DNA of 64,000 nucleotides from positions 13,516,001 through 13,580,000 of the forward strand of contig NC_053049.1 of NCBI RefSeq assembly GCF_003473485.1, read 5' to 3'. The stretch is from Medicago truncatula. Taxonomy: Eukaryota; Streptophyta; Magnoliopsida; Fabales; Fabaceae. Made by a program: the position numbers and the translations under genes. The notes under the pieces were generated by a model, which had not been told where the DNA came from, ran no database searches, and saw only the letters and a program-made list of their open reading frames with translations. Shown here one piece after another: positions 24,071 through 34,810 of the stretch (position 1 is its first letter; each line of letters begins with the position of its first letter).

Positions 24071-26100
24071 TTTTTTTTTTTGTGTGCTTTTTGTTTAGAG
24101 TGTATGAATTATGATCTTAAACAAAGTTACTTGTAACAATGCTCCAAGGAAAGTTTGGACCATCCATGATTTAAACAAAATGAGCTCTATTAATTAAACA
24201 TTGTTGAAGTAATTTTTCCACAAGATGACCTCTTTAATCTTGGGTAATGTTACACAAGCGCTTGGGTAATGGATGACCTCTTTAATCTTCTATAAATATA
24301 TAATTAGCTATGATGTGATATAATAATTTTATAAATTATTTTCTTTTTTATCCATTTTTTATAAATTATTTTCTAAAATAGAGATTATTGGTAAACTGTG
24401 GTATACTTTTAATATTTACTCCTATGTCACATAATAAGTATTATGTTTGAATATTTTACACAAATCAAGAAATTGCTAAATAAAAAAAATATGATTTTAC
24501 CCAATTATTCTTATTATAGTTAGGAAAATGCTAACTTGTGTTCTAAGTGCACGTATTAATTAATAAAGTAGAGGATAATAACTTGAGACTGATGCATGTG
24601 ATTGTTGGAGAATTGTTTAATATGAAACCGGATATGAACAGTTATTTGAAAATTTTCTTTCTAGGTTTGATGGACAGTTATTGTTTGATTTAGTTGCTTT
24701 GAAGGTGAAGTTGAAATTTCTGGGTTTTTGGTTTTTTAGAATTCGTCAAACACAGTTTCTTCGTCAAACACTGTTGCTTTGAATGCTAATAATAATGTTA
24801 CTTAATATTTTAATGAAGGGGACGTAGTACGTAGGAGTAATTTTGCTTATTATTTAACTATTATGGTGGATATTAGTGTAGTTTTTCCTTATTGTTTTAG
24901 CCATTTTTTAAATTTCCTATGGGATATTATATAATTGACAGGTTCAGTATATATGGACTGGGAACATTTCAAAGGTCAAATCTGTTATATAAAATCACCT
25001 CTTATTTTTTCAAAAAAATAAAATAAAAGTCATCTCTTATACTCCTTTCAGTGGCGTAAATATTAAGGAATTAGTGTAATTAACTTGTTCAGCAAGTAAA
25101 GTTTTACTATAATTCATTTGATTAATCTAATACTCCTTCGATCTTTTTTTATTGGATCATGTTAACAAGTGTCCCGGGACACTAGTTAAGCAACTAAAAA
25201 TGGAAAGAAAATGCAAAATTAGCATTGAATACAACACTTTTACAACAAAATATTTTCTTTTATAATTTCTTAACTAGTGTCACGGGGACACTAGTTGACA
25301 TTTCCCTTTTTTATAAGACTACTTAACAAAAATGTTTTGTCTCTACATATAAAATTATTTACAAATTTTTAGATGTATTTATTACTCTTTTTTAAAATAC
25401 ACTCCTCATTAATATTAGGCTTAAATGTGTGTTTAGTCCATGCACTTTCATCCAATTTTGGCATTAGTCCTTACGCTTTTTTTTTGTTTGGCATTGGTCC
25501 CTGCATTTTGTAAAACTTTTGGTTTTAGTCCTTTTGTTAACTCTTACTTTAAAAAAAAAAAAAACAAAATTAACGGTGTGCCATGTGGGCCAATCATGAC
25601 ACGCCACGTGACACACTAAAAGACAATTATTTTTAATTAATTTTTTTAAATTATTTTATTAGATATTTAAAATAAAAAAACAAAAAGAAGATGAGAAAAG
25701 AAAGAAATGGCTTGCTGCGATTCTCACTTTCATTCACAATCTTATAACAAAGTTCAAATGGGAAGTTATGCTTCCTGATGAGGAAGTATATGGTGCTTTG
25801 ATACCTATACCAATATAGGGAATTCCTATCTGTCTTCATCACTAAATCTGATATTTATGGATGGTGGTCGGAATCAATACAAACATTTATGTTACCATAT
25901 ATATCCGTGTAATTCATAAAATGTCCATAGGAAATGATCCATATAGCTAAATCATATGTTATCATTGACCTTTATTTTTCTTTAAAATGGAAGACCTATA
26001 ACATCATCTTATAACTTTAATGAACACCAAAAACTACAACACTAGAAATCCTCTGCATAGTTATTTTATTTGCTTCAGATGTCACCTCACTAATGAGTCA
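24071..26100. other. Spacer upstream of the group A copy 1 P450
   Basis: The first 800 bp are the gene's 5' flank. Several parts (TCTTCGTCAAACACTGTTGC near 24758; CAAATCAAGAAA near 24465) match the 5' flank of the next P450. A short inverted repeat (25160-25300) has arms of about 30 bp built on ACTAGTGTC. About 25420-25620 looks like one end of a Mutator-type foldback (TTTAGTCCATGCAC, TTGGTCCCTGCA) whose partner arm was not found. The remainder shows nothing definite. Confidence 0.45.
25160..25300. repeat. Short inverted-repeat MITE-like hairpin
   Basis: GTTAACAAGTGTCC...ACACTAGTTAAG on the left faces CTTAACTAGTGTC...GACACTAGTTGAC on the right, with an AT-rich loop of about 80 bp. Target duplication not identified. 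Confidence 0.45.
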
Positions 26101-29100
26101 TCATGACCTTGGAATTGCATGGAGAGGGAGGCCCTTGTCCAAGTGAAGGGTAAACATGACCTTATAAGTCACATTTTGTGTTCCATTTGCCAATTTAAAT
26201 TTGAAGAAATTAAGAACACACATTGCAACTATTTTCATTTGTCTGTATGCAAAGTCCTTCCCTAAGCACATACGTGGTCCAGCCTGCATTGAAACATGGA
26301 AACTTACACACTATAATGTGTCATAAAAGAGTCTTATCAAGCATTAAAATTTGAAGGAACATAAATGTACAAATTACATGGAATGCTACGAATTTGAATG
26401 GTGATTCGGGCTGGAAAATTCCGTTGTTAATCCATCTTTCTGGACGAAATTCATTGGCGTCTTCCCCCCATATGGAAGACATTCGACCCATAGCATAGGC
26501 CAAGTAGTTCACTCCGTCTCCCTTTTCCAGTTTGTGTCCATCAGGAAGAATATCAGGTGCATCTGCAGTTCTTCCATCCTTGAAAAATGATATCATACCA
26601 ATCACACAAGAATGTCAACAAAATCTAGCAGAGATTACAATGACATGAAAGAATCAAATCGTAAGCACCCTAATATAAAAATTCTGTCAAGCAAGGAAAA
26701 AATAACTTAAGATGGTTTCGAAGAAATTGGTAGAAGGTACATACAATAGGAACAACAGGATACAATCTCAATGTCTCTGTGAGTGCTGCATGAAGATAAT
26801 GCATTTTATCAAGTATTACATCCGTTAAATTGCCAGCAAATTCATCTATGTTGTTGAGTTCACTTTCATGGCTACAAGTAACATCTTTTATTTCTTGCAC
26901 AATCTTGTCCTCTACAAGAGGGTTCTTGCATAGCATATAGAAGAACCATGAAAGAGTGTTTGCAGTGGTATCTTTGCCAGCTATCATAAAGTTGAGAATT
27001 ATATCCCTCAAATATTTATCAGTTATAGTTGTTTGGCCATTCTTGCTTTCCATCAAAAACCTTGATAGTATGTCTTCTTTAACATTCTGAAAAACAAATC
27101 ATTCTTATCCTTAATTGTAGAAAATGTTAAAACAAGAAATAAAAGTAAGGGTTAAGACCAAATGAATGAATAGATGAATACAAAAATTTAATACAAATCA
27201 AAAAATTCAACTGCTATATTAGTTCAAGCATCGGTCTAGCGTCATTTAAAGTTGATATTCCGAAATTGAAACCACTTTTTTAAGTTAAGTAGTTCATAAA
27301 ACTATTCAAACAAATGCATGTTTGAACTATTTAAGTCACCGTGCAGTTCTTGCTCGCCGTTTGATAACGACGGTGTTGCTGATTATATGGTGGTGACGCT
27401 GGCCATCTGTGTAACATATGGTTGGTGGTTGTTTCTTGCCTCTGATCTCTGGTTATTTCCAGATCTGCTGAGATCTGAAGCTTTCAAGGCTTTTGGGTTG
27501 CTGCCACCGCGCCATTAGTTCTATTGCTCAAAAGACTAGTCGCATCATGATGAATCCTCTGGTTGTGGATTCTTGGCTTGGTCAGAGTTTGCTGTGCTCG
27601 AAAGGGCTTTGATGCTTGTTGTGTTTATTGCAGAGGGTTGTTGTTCCATGAATGCGTCCGTGTTGGCGGTCGGCTCATACACCATTCCATTGTGATCTTC
27701 AATCCATCTAGATCATTTTTTGATTGAATTCGGATAGTTTCAAAGCCCGCATCAGTCTACCTGTTTGATGTTGGACAGTTTAGCTCGAAAGAAACATTAG
27801 GCTTGTTGATGTTTCACGGAGTTGTTGGTTCTTGGACTAATTCCGTATTGACGGTTGGTCCATACACCGAATTTTAGACATCCACCGATGTTGTTTTCAT
27901 TTTATCGTATCACCTACTTGAGTTGACCTACACTTTGTTTGGATTTACTAAGTTAGGTTTATGTCCCCGAGTTTCTTTTTATTTCTTTTTTCCTTTTTTT
28001 AATAATATATATGTGCATTGACATTTTATGTCATTGTGCTCTTCGCTTATAAGAAAACTATTTAAGTCATCTTTCCTAAAAAAATATGAAATCTAAATAG
28101 ATACTAATCAAGCCTTATTTCTACCTTTTATACAAAGTTACAATATAATGTTTATTGAAATGTAAAAAGTAAAGAAACTGCTGAGGAAGAAATTGAAGGA
28201 AGGAATTTGATCAACTCACAGAATCTTGCTGAAGTTCCAATTGTGACTTTTTGGTATTTATAACTCCATTGACAAAATCATCAATCAATTTAACATTGTG
28301 TTTAAGCTTAGCCTCACCACCAATGTTAAGAAACCTCTTAAGACTCCAAATTGGATCAACATAACGCAAATAAATTAAAGCATTTGATTCATCAAAGGCT
28401 TTCATGAATTCAGTTCCCTCTTTGCTTGATCCTTCTAAGCAATTCAATTCTGTTCCAAATCCAACTTTAAATATGGAGTCCAATGCACATCTCATTTGTA
28501 AGTCCTAACAAAAGAAGATTGTTTATACATCATGCTTTGAATTGTAAGATTATATAATTATATGATGATATGATATAAGGTTAGTTTACTTTAATCTATA
28601 TCTATACTTTTTGGTTAATTTTTCTTCATTATGAGACTGAAATGTGTAATATAGCCTTAATTGAGTTGATGATACATTCAAACAAAATATAATTTAAAGT
28701 AAAGCTTAAATATGTTTTTGGGACATCTTTTGTACGGATTTTTTTTTAAATAAATCCTTTGTAGGGATTGAAAGCCTTAACCGTGAGTCCATGTGAGATT
28801 AACTCAGTTGGTAGGGACAATGCATAATATATGCAAGGGCCGGGGTTCGAACCTCAGACACCCCACTTCTCCACATTTAAAATGTGTGAGCTCCAGTCAT
28901 TATGCTACTTGACAAAAAAAAATATCATATATATTTGAACACCTGAATCATTGAATATATGCATATTTGTGGTTAATCGTGTTGAGTGGATGGTTAATAA
29001 CCTATGACACTTTGTTATATTCATTAATCAATCACCTTTCAACACTCTCCTAAATACTCACTTCATTATTGGTTTAAATCAAGATGGGTCTCACACATTG

Positions 29101-29862
29101 GAAATGGGTTCCCTTAAAATCGTGGGACATACACTAGTTTCATCTAATAAAAGAGCAAGTGTTAAAGAGAGTGCTGAAAAGAGAGTATCCCTAACATTAC
29201 TCTTAGCCACATATATTTCATGTAAAAATTTGATGTCAAATATGTATGCAACAAACAATACTCTAAATTAAAGGCTCCTCAACAATAACTTCAAGAAAAA
29301 AAAATTAATATTCCTCATGAAAATATAAATAACTACTCACTTGCATATCAAAAACAAGACCCTCATGATAAAATTCTGATATAACTCTGACCAACTTGGC
29401 AGCATTCTTTCTAAACACAGAGCAACTAAAATCTCTAAGAACTCTTGTGGAGAATTCATAGCTAGCAACCTTCCTCTGCTGCTTCCACTTGTTACCATCA
29501 ACAACAAAAATCCCCTCACCAAAAAGATCTGTCATAATATCTTGACTATACTTACCTCTAGAATATTTATCAAAGTTTGTTTTCAATACATGTTCAATAT
29601 TTCTCACATCTATTGTGTACAACTCACTATGATTTGGTGCAAGAAGTCTATAAGTTGGATGAATTTTGGCCAATTGAGCATGGTAATCATAGAGTTTCTT
29701 GAAGTAGAAAAGTTGGTTGAACACTGTGCCTTTAACAGGTGTATACTTTGAGTCCCCTATTGATTTTCCTTTGAAGATTGTCATCATGATGAAACATATA
29801 GCTAGGAAAATTGCTAGAGAAGAGAAGGCTATGAGAGTCAACATGGTATACAAAACATCCAT
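26101..29862 (-). CDS. CYP704: Cytochrome P450, CYP704 family, complete (group A, copy 2)
   Basis: Exons: 29341-29862, 28220-28504, 26745-27086, 26378-26578, 26101-26283 (522, 285, 342, 201, 183 nt), giving 510 aa. Start MDVLYTMLTLIAFSSLAI, with all P450 landmarks kept: VDGNKWKQQRK, AGKDTTANTLSWF, ETLRLYP, RPERW, FHAGPRMCLG. It differs from copy 1 mostly by substitution (for example GIFVVDGN for GIFAVDGD). Exon 3 runs upstream of the first ATG in its frame, beginning CAG|AATGTTAAAGAAG. Intron 2 holds a retroposon with a 14-bp duplication and intron 1 a SINE. No disabling change was seen. Confidence 0.93.
27339..28055 (+). mobile_element. L1-like or processed retroposon in a P450 intron, 14-bp target duplication
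   Basis: Exact 14-bp direct repeats AACTATTTAAGTCA (27325-27338 and 28056-28069) bound a 717-bp segment absent from intron 2 of the sister P450 genes. It ends in a T-rich tract, then CTTCGCTTATAAGAAA, with no long poly-A. GC content is higher in its first 500 bp. It contains a loose internal repeat (GTGTTGGCGGTCGG near 27660; TATTGACGGTTGG near 27850) and no long ORF. Probably a 5'-truncated LINE 3' end or a non-autonomous derivative. Confidence 0.7.
28790..28920 (+). mobile_element. tRNA-derived SINE in P450 intron 1
   Basis: One of the better-preserved SINEs of this family here: AACTCAGTTGGTAGGGACAA (A box), AATGCATAATATATGCAAGG, GGGGTTCGAACCTC (B box), and the end TATGCTACTTGAC plus A-tail. 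Confidence 0.75.
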
Positions 29863-30492
29863 TTTTTTTCTTGTATGTTTATGTTTAGAAGGTATGAATT
29901 GTGATCATAAACAAAAGTGACTTGTAAGTTATATGACAATAGCATGCTCCAAGGAAAGTTTGAACTATCCATGGTTTAGACAAATTGACAGCTATTAATT
30001 AACTATATGATGTGATTTAATAATTTTATAAGTTTTTTTTTTGTCAGATAGCCTAGTGACTAGAATTCACCTTTTTTTTAAGGTGAATAAATTGGGTGTC
30101 CGGGGTTTGAACACCGACCCATGCATATAACAATGCATTTCCTGCCAATTGATAAATTATGGCGTCTTTTAATATGAGAAATGATATTTGAACAACCATT
30201 TTTGGACAACTTTTTTGACAACTTTCTATCTCATACTCACATTTTATATTTTTGCTTTCTCTCTCTATTGCTTTGCTTTTTGTGTCAATACCTCTTTTTC
30301 TTTGTAAATTTATGGTTGTTATAAAAGTTGTCACCTAAATGGTTGTTCAAATAACACAACTCTTTTAATATTCCCTCCATATGTCACATAATAACCGTTA
30401 CATTATTTGACTATTTTTACATAAATCAAGAAAAGTTGTTAAATAAAAGAAGTAATGATGATTTTACTCAATTATCCTTATTAATTATTGAT
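29863..30492. other. 5' flank of group A copy 2 P450
   Basis: Non-coding. Homologous to the 5' flank of copy 1 (both have a stretch near ATATGTCACATAATAA or close variants). It contains a minus-strand SINE at about 30030-30165 that copy 1 lacks: there TTTTATAAATTATTTTC runs through. Confidence 0.5.
30030..30165 (-). mobile_element. tRNA-derived SINE, minus strand
   Basis: Read on the minus strand: TCAATTGGCAGGAAATGCA, TTGTTATATGCATGG, GTGTTCAAACCCCGG (B box), an internal TTCACCTT run, the end TAGGCTATCTGAC, and an A-tail. Same family as 4932-5048. Confidence 0.65.
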
Positions 30493-31020
30493 GTATTTTT
30501 TTGACTAATACCTTAAATTCGTCCTTGAATTTTGAAAAATCGGCCAATTTCATCCCTGAATTTTGCGAAATATCAAATTAGTCCCTGAATTTATAAAATT
30601 TCAATCAAATTAGTCCCTCCGTTAAGTTGGTCTGTTAACGGAGGTGACGTGTAACGTTAACCTCTGACAAAGCTTACCACGTCAGATGCCACGCAAGCAG
30701 GGACCAAACTGATTGATTTACACAAAATTTCCAAGGACCAAATTGATGGATTTTCAGAAAATTGGCAACGACTATTTCTCTTCTTTGTGAGTAACGACTC
30801 TTTCTCCTCTTCCTCATTAAGGGCTATTTCTTCCCCAAATATATAAATTTGGAACCCTAATGTTATAATTCCTTACATAAAGTTCAAAATTCCCAAAATT
30901 TCTTCCATGAATTGATGTCAAATTTCTTCCCCAATTCAAAAAACTTAGAACCCTGATTTTTTTGATTAAATTCGAAATTCATAAATCAAGTGGTCTGCCT
31001 TGTAGATTCGGTGTTCAGAA

Positions 31021-31224
31021 TTGATGGGTGGTGTGCGAATGGGCAAAAACAACTACAACAACCGGTATTCATCTTCAAGCTCTATGTACAATGATGATGT
31101 GAGAGAGCTTCAATGTTGGTGTCCTAGAATTTGTGTTGTAAGAACAGCAAACACTGTCAATAACCCAGGAAGGCCTTTCTATGCTTGCCTTTTGCATAAG
31201 GTTTGTTTAACAATGGTTATTTGA
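31021..31224 (+). CDS. GRF-type zinc finger (zf-GRF) ORF inside Mutator-like element
   Basis: 67 codons from ATG at 31021. After a Ser/Asn-rich start comes LQCWCPRICVVRTANTVNNP, then GRPFYACLLHK. The pattern C-x-C...RT...NPGR.FY.C is the core of GRF-type zinc fingers, which bind single-stranded nucleic acid in topoisomerase 3 and APE2 and occur in many plant transposon-borne small proteins. HK is followed by GGTTTG, so the open frame probably reads from exon 1 into an intron at about 31200, and a downstream exon may be lost. Function in the element is unknown. This is not the growth-regulating factor family, which shares the abbreviation. Confidence 0.6.
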   Translation: MMGGVRMGKNNYNNRYSSSSSMYNDDVRELQCWCPRICVVRTANTVNNPGRPFYACLLHKVCLTMVI

Positions 31225-31616
31225 TGTATGAATGTTTTGTTTAAATTATACTGATTTTGCCTTTTGCCTTGCATATCCATCATTTCGATTCTCAAATTAG
31301 TGAAAATACCATCAAATAGGTCCTTGAATTTTCACAACAGATATCACTGTGATCCTTGGTGCATACATTTGCTGAACAAAGTAAAAAGTAAAAGACAGAC
31401 ACTTTGATTATAAAAAGACACACATTTGCCTACCATCATAAGTCATATATTTGATGTTCAAAAGTCACTACATAGCCAAAAAAAATAACATTACATAGTC
31501 ATCAAGTCATTAAATCATTTGATGTTCTTAAGTGATTACATATCCAAAAGAGCATAAACTAAACAAGTCCAAAAAACATTAATTAAACTAGTCCAAAAGC
31601 ATAATTTAAACAAGTA

Positions 31617-31790
31617 TCAATGCTTTGGAAATCCTGGAGTTGGGATAAACTCCATGTATTGGCGTTGAGTAGAAGCGGATTTTGGATTTGGAACTCTAAT
31701 AACTCCAGGAGCAGGACCCCTCAGTGGTGTTTGTTTATGCATGTCATTTGAAATCGCTGGTCCTCTCATGCCATATCTCATTGTACTCAT
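31617..31790 (-). CDS. Short ORF of unknown function inside Mutator-like element, possible terminal exon
   Basis: A 57-aa frame from ATG at 31790, starting MSTMRYGMRGP and ending FIPTPGFPKH before TGA. It is rich in Pro/Arg/Gly. A TTTGTAG acceptor-like sequence lies just upstream, so this may be the last exon of a gene once carried by the element, such as the C terminus of a transposase-related protein. No domain is recognised. It faces the zf-GRF frame tail to tail. Confidence 0.3.
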   Translation of the reverse strand: MSTMRYGMRGPAISNDMHKQTPLRGPAPGVIRVPNPKSASTQRQYMEFIPTPGFPKH

Positions 31791-32189
31791 TCTCTACAAA
31801 TAAAATCAATCATATCAGCCCTTAAATTATAACAAAATCCATCAAATTAGTCCTCAAATTATGCTAGTAAGTCGCAAATTGATCCATATTTTAGAGGGGT
31901 ATAATTGAAAACACAGGAAAAATTATACTGAAAAGTTAAGTCTCGAATTTTTACCATTTCCATCAATTTAGTCCTTGTACACGTGGCTGCCTTGTTGACA
32001 CGTGTACAAGACAACACAGCATGCAAGGGACACGTCATCACCACTAACGAAGCTTTTGGACGGAGGGACCATTTTGATGGACGTCTGTAAAATTCAGGGA
32101 CTAATTTGATATTTCGCAAAATTCAGGGACGTATTTAGCCGATTTTTTAAAATTCAAGGACGAATTTGAGTTATTAGTCGTATTTTTTT

Positions 32190-33059
32190 ATCATAAGTAC
32201 AAAGTTGAGGGTAATAACTTGAGATTGATGCATGATCTTGTTGAAGAATTGTTTAAATGAAACCGGATATAATCAGTTATTTGAAGATCTTCTTTGTAGA
32301 TTTGATGGAGATTGAGTTGCTTTGAAGGTGAAGATGAAATTTCTGGGTTTTTAAATAGTTTTAAAACTCGTCAAACAATATTTCTTCGTCAAACACTGTT
32401 GCTTTGAATGCTAACTTGTTACTTAAAATTTAATGAAGGGAACGTATGAGTAGTTTTGCTTATTATATTTTGAATATAATTTGGTGGATGTTAGTGTAAT
32501 TTTTCCTTTTTGTTTTAGACTTTTAGCCATTTTTCAAATTTCCTATATAATAAAATCATTTAGTCTTCTAATTGTCTGTATTATTCTATGGATGCCCCTT
32601 TTATATAATAGAAGTAATTATTATGCTGTAGGAAAAATAATACTCCCTTCATTTTAAAATAAGTGTCGTTTTAGTCAAAAAAAATGATTTCAAAATGAAT
32701 GTCATTTTACATTTTCAATGCAACTTTAATTTTTTCTTCCAACTCTATCCTTAATAAATACTCCAACTTTTCTCTCTCACACAATTTTTAATGCAAATTT
32801 AAATTTGTCTTTTTCTTATAAAATAAGGTTATTTTAGTAAAATTACTATGACATTTGAATATTTTATTTCATTCCTTAATTTGTGTGCAATTGGCTAGAG
32901 TGACATTCTTAATTGTTAGTCCTAGGGAGTAGAAGAAAAGTGAGGGATGGCTGGATGCCAAGTTGAAAGCGGCCGTTTTTATTTTTTCAACAGTTTTCTC
33001 GATACAAAATATTCGGATAAACAAAACATAAAATTAGTAAAATAAAATCTTGCAACAAT
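32190..33059. other. Distal 5' flank of group A copy 2 P450
   Basis: Continues the flank homology shared with copy 1 (TTCTTCGTCAAACACTGTTG near 32379, matching about 24758). A Stowaway-like MITE occupies 32643-32929. The rest is non-coding up to the tRNA. Confidence 0.5.
32643..32929. mobile_element. Stowaway-like MITE
   Basis: Starts CTCCCTTCATTTTAAAATAA and ends AGTCCTAGGGAG, flanked by TA on both sides (32641-32642, 32930-32931), as expected of Tc1/Mariner-type Stowaway elements. The right inverted repeat is eroded. Confidence 0.65.
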
Positions 33060-33141
33060 GTGGATGTGCCGGAGTGGTTATCGGGCATGACTAGAAATCA
33101 TGTGGGCTTTGCCCGCGCAAGTTCGAATCCTGCCGTCCACG
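33060..33141 (+). tRNA. tRNA-Ser (anticodon AGA)
   Basis: 82 nt. The acceptor arm GTGGATG pairs with CGTCCAC (one G-T), followed by discriminator G. A-box region TGCCGGAGTGGTTATCGGG, anticodon loop CTAGAAA with AGA, a long class II variable arm (TGGGCTTTGCCCG), and T arm with GTTCGAATC. CCA is not encoded, as in eukaryotes. A CTTTTT stretch right after the gene serves as RNA polymerase III terminator. No intron. Confidence 0.96.
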
Positions 33142-34102
33142 CTTTTTGATGAAATTTTCATCTGCAAATTCTTTTGTAAATCCTTATTCGATATTATGGA
33201 ATGTTTAAGGATAGTAAGTTTTATGTTTTTATTAAAATAATATATACGTAAAAAAATCCGTTAAATATTTGTACCGCGTTCATTGTAGATTTTATTTGGT
33301 TATATATGAAAAACAAATTTATGTGAGTTTTATTGTTTTTGGTAAACAATAAGACTAGTTTTAAAATGTTACTCGTAGGATCAAACTGGAAATCCTATGA
33401 GATGTTGTGCAGTCTTTTTTCCAAAAAAAATGTTTGAATGTTCATCATATGAGATGAGTCTTTTATGAACAAGAAGAAAACCGTTTTATGATGAGGATAA
33501 TTGTCTTTCGACATAAATCAAAAGTAAGGTTTGAAGTTTAAAGTAAAAAACACTTTGAACTTAAGGGCAAAGAAACTTAAAGAAAAATAAATTGCATTGC
33601 ATTGAATTAAAGATGGTTCATCAAATCTTTACATATATTTTGTGACTCTTTTTTCTTTACGTTGATCTTTACCGGTGTTTTTGATAAACAATAAGGGCTG
33701 ATTTTGGTTATTACAAGTAGCATCAAACCAGAAATCCTAGGACATGTTGTGCAAAGGTTTTAAGAAAATAAGGAGTGTGCGTTCATCAAATTCATAGGTT
33801 GCTTTATGAACAAGAAGAGACCGTATGGCGTTTTTCGACAAAAAAAGGTTTAAAATAAAAGAAAATGGAGTAAATGCAAGATAAAGGCTAAAAGTTAAAA
33901 ACGCAGAAACTTAAAGAAAAGATAAATTGCATTGCATTAAAAATAAAGGTGGTTCAACAAATCATATACATATATTTTGTATAACTCTTTTCTCTCTCGC
34001 CGGTACTTCGAGTGTTGTAGAATTTCTATAAGTGATTTGCGACCTATTTTCCCTATGGAAAACTACTATTTTTACATAGCAAAATAACTGGAAAAAGCCT
34101 AA
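33142..34102. other. Non-coding spacer with a diverged tandem duplication
   Basis: No gene. Two units of about 320 bp follow each other (33330-33660, 33672-33995). Shared landmarks in order are TAAACAATAAG, AAATCCTA, TTTATGAACAAGAAGA, AACTTAAAGAAAA, TAAATTGCATTGCATT and ACATATATTTTGT. Confidence 0.55.
33330..33995. repeat. Tandem duplication, two units of about 320 bp
   Basis: Unit 1 is about 33330-33660 and unit 2 about 33672-33995, in the same orientation and diverged by indels. The best shared block is TTTATGAACAAGAAGA and, later, AAATTGCATTGCATT. Family unknown. Confidence 0.65.
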
Positions 34103-34810
34103 GGCCCGTTTGGATTGGCTTATTTTGAGCTTATGTGGGCTTATCTACTCCCATATGCCTTTTTAAAGGTGTTTGGGTAAATAAATAAAAATAGCTTATC
34201 ATAGTTTAATAAGCTGCTTATGCCATATTTTAATAAGCCTAAATTTTCAGCTTACCCTCCGGCTTAACAAGGAGCTTATGAGTTTATGTAACCTCCTTCG
34301 ATTCTCTCTGGATCCACTTTTTCAAAACATATATTTTAATTTTTTTGTTTTTGTTTTTAGAAACAAACATATATTTTAATTATAATGTTAGTTATCTTTG
34401 GCGTGCATGAGTAACAAAATTGTTATATACTTATCTTACCAAAGTAACACACATAACTAAGATTTTTTTTTTTTAAGGAAGATTTTTATTATTTTTTTGT
34501 TACGTAATAAAATGAAACTAAATAAATAAAACAAACTTAACTTGTCTTTTTTTGGTAACAAACTGTACACTATTATCTTTGATTTTTGTGGTTCGATTCT
34601 TTGATTTTTTTGTTAAATTAAAAATATTTAAAATTTCGATAATTGCTTATGTAATGTGAGATCCAAACACTTCAATTTATGTAAGTACTTTTTAGTGTAC
34701 ATATCCAAACATAAATAGCTTATTAAGTATAAGAGCTTATGACGTAAGCTCTAATGTTATAAGCCCTAATGTCATAAGCATCTATATAAGTTGTTTATCC
34801 AAACATGGCC
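34103..34810. mobile_element. MITE with GGCCCGTTTGGAT ends, TAA duplication
   Basis: The left end GGCCCGTTTGGATTGGCTTA faces the right end TATCCAAACATGGCC. TAA flanks both sides (34100-34102, 34811-34813). Arms are rich in AAGCTTAT/ATAAGCTT. Two relatives occur at about 50326-50613 and 55088-55322. The 3-bp duplication fits PIF/Harbinger, but the superfamily is not certain. Confidence 0.6.

Larger units (their letters stand above)
30503..32179. mobile_element. Mutator-like element, 1677 bp, 10-bp target duplication, carrying ORFs
   Basis: Ends GACTAATACCTTAAATTCGT and ACGAATTTGAGTTATTAGTC form terminal inverted repeats that continue through ATTTCGCAAAATTCAGGGAC. The flanks are exact 10-bp repeats GTATTTTTTT (30493-30502, 32180-32189). 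Inside are a GRF-zinc-finger ORF on the plus strand and a 57-codon ORF on the minus strand, facing each other. It is absent from the homologous flank of the other P450 copy. No transposase domain is seen, so it is probably a deletion derivative. Confidence 0.85.

Noticed and set aside
27318-27518. 66-codon frame in P450 intron 2
   Set aside because: It spans the target duplication and the start of the retroposed segment; there is no family resemblance.
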